DNA from: Streptomyces sp.
GTDB taxonomy: Bacteria > Actinomycetota > Actinomycetes > Streptomycetales > Streptomycetaceae
Length of the DNA stretch: 53,101 nt
Assembly (NCBI GenBank): GCA_013362785.1
Contig: JABFVM010000023.1
Coordinates: 1-53,101, forward strand
Direction: 5' to 3'
In this document: positions 50,911 to 53,101 of the stretch, piece after piece
Layout: every line of letters begins with the position of its first letter
Position numbering within the stretch: the first letter of the stretch is position 1
Position numbers and translations under genes: made by a program
The notes under the pieces: generated by a model
Databases searched by the model: none
What the model saw: the letters and a program-made list of their open reading frames with translations, nothing else
What the model was told of the DNA's origin: nothing

Positions 50911-52149
50911 ATGGCAGGCAACTCGGACCCGCTCACGCCGCGGGCCAAGATCGCCGTGACCGCGGGCAAGGCGGTCGCGGCGGCATCGCGCGCCGCAGGG
51001 CGCGGCAGCGGTTCGGTGATCGGCGGCCGGGTGGCGCTCAAACTCGACCCCGACCTTCTCGCGCGACTCGCGCAGAACCTGGACGTGGTCCTCGTCTCGG
51101 CGACCAACGGCAAGACCACGACGACCCGGCTCATCGCCGAGGCCCTGCGGGCCGCCGGGCCGGTCGTGTCCAACGCGCTCGGCGCCAACATGCCCGCCGG
51201 CATCACCTCGGCGCTCGCGGGCGGCTCCGAGGCTCGCTACGGCGTCATCGAGGTCGACGAGAAGTATCTCGCGGGGGTCGCCCGGGACACGGATCCGAAG
51301 TGCATCGCGCTTCTCAACCTCTCCCGCGACCAGCTGGACCGCGCCGCCGAGACCCGGATGCTCGCGGAGAACTGGCGCGAGGGGCTCGCGGGTTCGAAGG
51401 CCGTGATCGTCGCCAACGCCGACGACCCGCTGGTCGTCTGGGCGGCCTCGTCCTCCCCCAATGTGGTCTGGGTCGCCGCCGGCCAGATGTGGAAGGACGA
51501 CGCCTGGTCCTGCCCGTCCTGCGGCGGCGTGATGCAGCGCCCCGGGGACGACTGGTTCTGCGGTGAGTGCGGCTTCCGCCGTCCCACGCCGAGCTGGGCG
51601 CTCTCCGGTGACCATGTGCTCGACCCGCACGGGTCCGCCTGGCCCATCCATCTGCAGCTGCCCGGCCGCGCCAACAAGGCCAACGCCGCCTCGTCGGCCG
51701 CCGTGGCCGCCGTGTTCGGCGTACCGCCGCAGGTCGCCCTGGAGCGGATGTACCAGGTGCAGGCCGTCGCCGGACGGTACGACGTCGTGCAGTTCCAGGA
51801 GCGGGATCTGCGGCTGCTGCTCGCCAAGAACCCGGCCGGCTGGCTGGAGACGTTCTCCCTGATCGACCCGCCGCCGACCCCGGTGATCCTCTCGGTCAAC
51901 GCGCGCGGCGCCGACGGCACCGACACCTCCTGGCTGTGGGACGTCGACTACACGCGGCTGACCGGGCACCCGATCTGTGTCATCGGCGACCGCAGGCTCG
52001 ACCTCGCGGTGCGCCTGGAGGTCGCGAACCAGCAGTTCCAGGTGTACGAGAACCTCGACCAGGCCGTGCAGGCGTGCCCGCCGGGCCGGATCGAGGTCAT
52101 CGCCAACTACACCGCGTTCCAGGACCTGCGCCGCCGCGTCGGCAACTGA
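50911..52149 (+). CDS. murT: Lipid II isoglutaminyl synthase, Mur-ligase subunit MurT
   Basis: 412 residues. The Mur-ligase ATP loop is ATNGKTTTTR (K68), the central domain carries a Cys4 zinc ribbon (CPSCGG and CGECG), and the DUF1727-type C-terminal domain starts near PTPVILSVNARGADGTDTSW. With GatD it amidates the D-glutamate of lipid II to D-isoglutamine at the inner membrane face. gatD follows 23 bp downstream, as in other Gram-positives. aaggagg lies 11 nt before the ATG. Confidence 0.94.
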   Translation: MAGNSDPLTPRAKIAVTAGKAVAAASRAAGRGSGSVIGGRVALKLDPDLLARLAQNLDVVLVSATNGKTTTTRLIAEALRAAGPVVSNALGANMPAGITSALAGGSEARYGVIEVDEKYLAGVARDTDPKCIALLNLSRDQLDRAAETRMLAENWREGLAGSKAVIVANADDPLVVWAASSSPNVVWVAAGQMWKDDAWSCPSCGGVMQRPGDDWFCGECGFRRPTPSWALSGDHVLDPHGSAWPIHLQLPGRANKANAASSAAVAAVFGVPPQVALERMYQVQAVAGRYDVVQFQERDLRLLLAKNPAGWLETFSLIDPPPTPVILSVNARGADGTDTSWLWDVDYTRLTGHPICVIGDRRLDLAVRLEVANQQFQVYENLDQAVQACPPGRIEVIANYTAFQDLRRRVGN

Positions 52150-52172
52150 GCACGAGACTTCAGGGGACTTAA

Positions 52173-52901
52173 GTGAGCGACAACCAACTGCGGGTCGTCT
52201 GGATCTACCCGGACCTGCTCAGCACCTACGGCGACCAGGGCAACGTCCTCGTCGTGGAGCGCCGTGCCCGGCAGCGCGGCCTCGACGTGGCCCGTCTCGA
52301 CGTGCGCAGCGACCAGCCGATCCCGACCTCCGGCGACATCTATCTGATCGGCGGGGGCGAGGACCGTCCGCAGCGGCTGGCGGCCGAGCGGCTGCGCCGG
52401 GACGGCGGTCTGCAGCGGGCCGTCGAGAACGGCGCCATCGTGTTCTCCGTCTGCGCCGGGTACCAGATCCTCGGCCACGAGTTCATCAACGACCTCGGTC
52501 AGCGTGAACCCGGGCTCGGGCTGATCGACGTGGTGTCCGTGCGCGGTGAGGGCGCGCGGTGCGTAGGTGACGTCCTCGGGGACATCGACCCGCGGCTCGG
52601 CCTGCCTCCGCTGACCGGCTTCGAGAACCACCAGGGCGTGACCCACCTCGGCCCCACCGCCCGCCCCTTCGCCCAGGTCCGCCTCGGCAACGGCAACGGA
52701 ACCGGTGACGGCACGGAGGGGGCGTACAACGACACCGTCTTCGGTACGTACATGCACGGGCCGGTGCTGGCGCGGAACCCGCTGATCGCCGACCACCTGC
52801 TGAAGCTGGCGCTCGATGTGAACGCGCTGCCCCCGACGGACGACCGCTGGTACGACGCGCTGCGGGGCGAGCGCATCGCGGCCGCGCAGCAGCCTGCCTG
52901 A
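52173..52901 (+). CDS. gatD: Lipid II isoglutaminyl synthase, glutamine amidotransferase subunit GatD
   Basis: 242 residues from the GTG at 52173. It is a class-I-like (CobB/CobQ type) glutaminase with nucleophile C94 in FSVCAGYQILGHE and catalytic H195 in GTYMHGPVLARNP, and it supplies ammonia to MurT. The leader acgagacttcagggg just before the start is also found upstream of the gene at 36587. Confidence 0.95.
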   Translation: MSDNQLRVVWIYPDLLSTYGDQGNVLVVERRARQRGLDVARLDVRSDQPIPTSGDIYLIGGGEDRPQRLAAERLRRDGGLQRAVENGAIVFSVCAGYQILGHEFINDLGQREPGLGLIDVVSVRGEGARCVGDVLGDIDPRLGLPPLTGFENHQGVTHLGPTARPFAQVRLGNGNGTGDGTEGAYNDTVFGTYMHGPVLARNPLIADHLLKLALDVNALPPTDDRWYDALRGERIAAAQQPA

Positions 52902-53020
52902 CGGATCGTTCAACCGCGTGTCGGCCCACTGTCACCAGCCCGTCTGACGGGGTGTCCGCACAGGTGAGCGGGGTCGTCCAGCAGGCGGACGCATGGTTCG
53001 GCCCCGCCCCCCTGTGCCGC

Positions 53021-53026
53021 TAGGGT
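53021..53026 (+). promoter_or_regulatory. Candidate -10 of the gene starting at 53091
   Basis: TAGGGT, a good Streptomyces -10, with no clear -35. The leader would be about 60 nt and contains gagaagg shortly before the ATG. Nothing else is seen in 52902-53020. Confidence 0.35.
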
Positions 53027-53090
53027 GGCGGGGATTCGAGCCGGACAGCGTGGTCCGGTCCCGGCCCACGTTGAGAAGGTTTTTCGGGCT

Positions 53091-53101
53091 ATGCGCATTG
53101 G
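53091..53101 (+). CDS. Start of a gene cut by the window edge, probably 6-phosphofructokinase
   Basis: ATG CGC ATT GG encodes Met-Arg-Ile-Gly after a gagaagg ribosome binding site. Actinobacterial ATP- or PPi-dependent 6-phosphofructokinases begin MRIGVLTxGGDCPG, so this is the best guess, but four residues cannot prove it. Confidence 0.4.

Overview
The window is actinobacterial and almost certainly Streptomyces. It is very GC-rich, third codon positions are nearly all G or C, GTG starts are common, and it carries typical families (SARP/AfsR-like regulator, nSTAND1-WD40 regulator, M36 protease, fused isobutyryl-CoA mutase, MurT/GatD). No rRNA, tRNA, CRISPR array, transposase or phage module was seen. 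Both edges cut genes.

Layout. 1-3.6 kb: tail of an upstream gene, a tandem-repeat spacer, an aldehyde dehydrogenase and a secreted Ig-like protein. 3.66-8.6 kb: a small patch of gene decay (a ribosome-inactivating-protein gene closed by an amber codon at the conserved Trp position, and an orphan C-terminal coding fragment), then a large HTH-nSTAND1-WD40 protein. 9.1-11.2 kb: LysR regulator and divergent metallo-beta-lactamase-fold enzyme, plus a LuxR-type remnant. 11.2-14.4 kb: icmF, with two identical palindromes upstream. 14.6-18.7 kb: a tendamistat-like alpha-amylase inhibitor, then an M36 metalloprotease translationally coupled to a small lipoprotein. 18.8-24.8 kb: a cell-surface polysaccharide locus (UDP-glucose dehydrogenase, UDP-glucuronate decarboxylase-like enzyme, beta-helix lipoprotein, and a divergent membrane glycosyltransferase). 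24.8-31.5 kb: an RsbW-like kinase remnant, a DUF4333-like protein, a DedA protein and a secreted enzyme with two GH43 domains. 31.6-39 kb: cytochrome P450, SARP/AfsR-like regulator, DUF779 protein, NAGPA-type glycosidase, a tiny membrane protein and a GDPD-like phosphodiesterase. 39.2-43.1 kb: a coupled quinone oxidoreductase / acyl-CoA dehydrogenase pair operon and an XRE-cupin regulator. 43.2-50.2 kb: thioredoxin-reductase-like flavoprotein, ATP-dependent DNA ligase, Nudix hydrolase, succinate-semialdehyde dehydrogenase, DUF6213-like protein, acyl-CoA dehydrogenase and its divergent TetR. 50.2-53.1 kb: peptide deformylase, murT-gatD, and the first codons of a probable 6-phosphofructokinase.

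How genes relate. The clearest functional units are UDP-Glc to UDP-GlcA to UDP-xylose feeding a polysaccharide synthase, the acyl-CoA dehydrogenase operon under a probable repressor, and murT-gatD, which amidates lipid II. A possible hidden link is that the aldehyde dehydrogenase and the DUF779 gene, usually neighbours, lie about 34 kb apart here. Both carry the same pair of 7-bp direct repeats (11-bp period) at the same distance from a candidate -10 element. This arrangement resembles SARP binding sites, and a SARP-type gene is divergent from the DUF779 gene.

Family assignments come from reading translated motifs; no database search was run.
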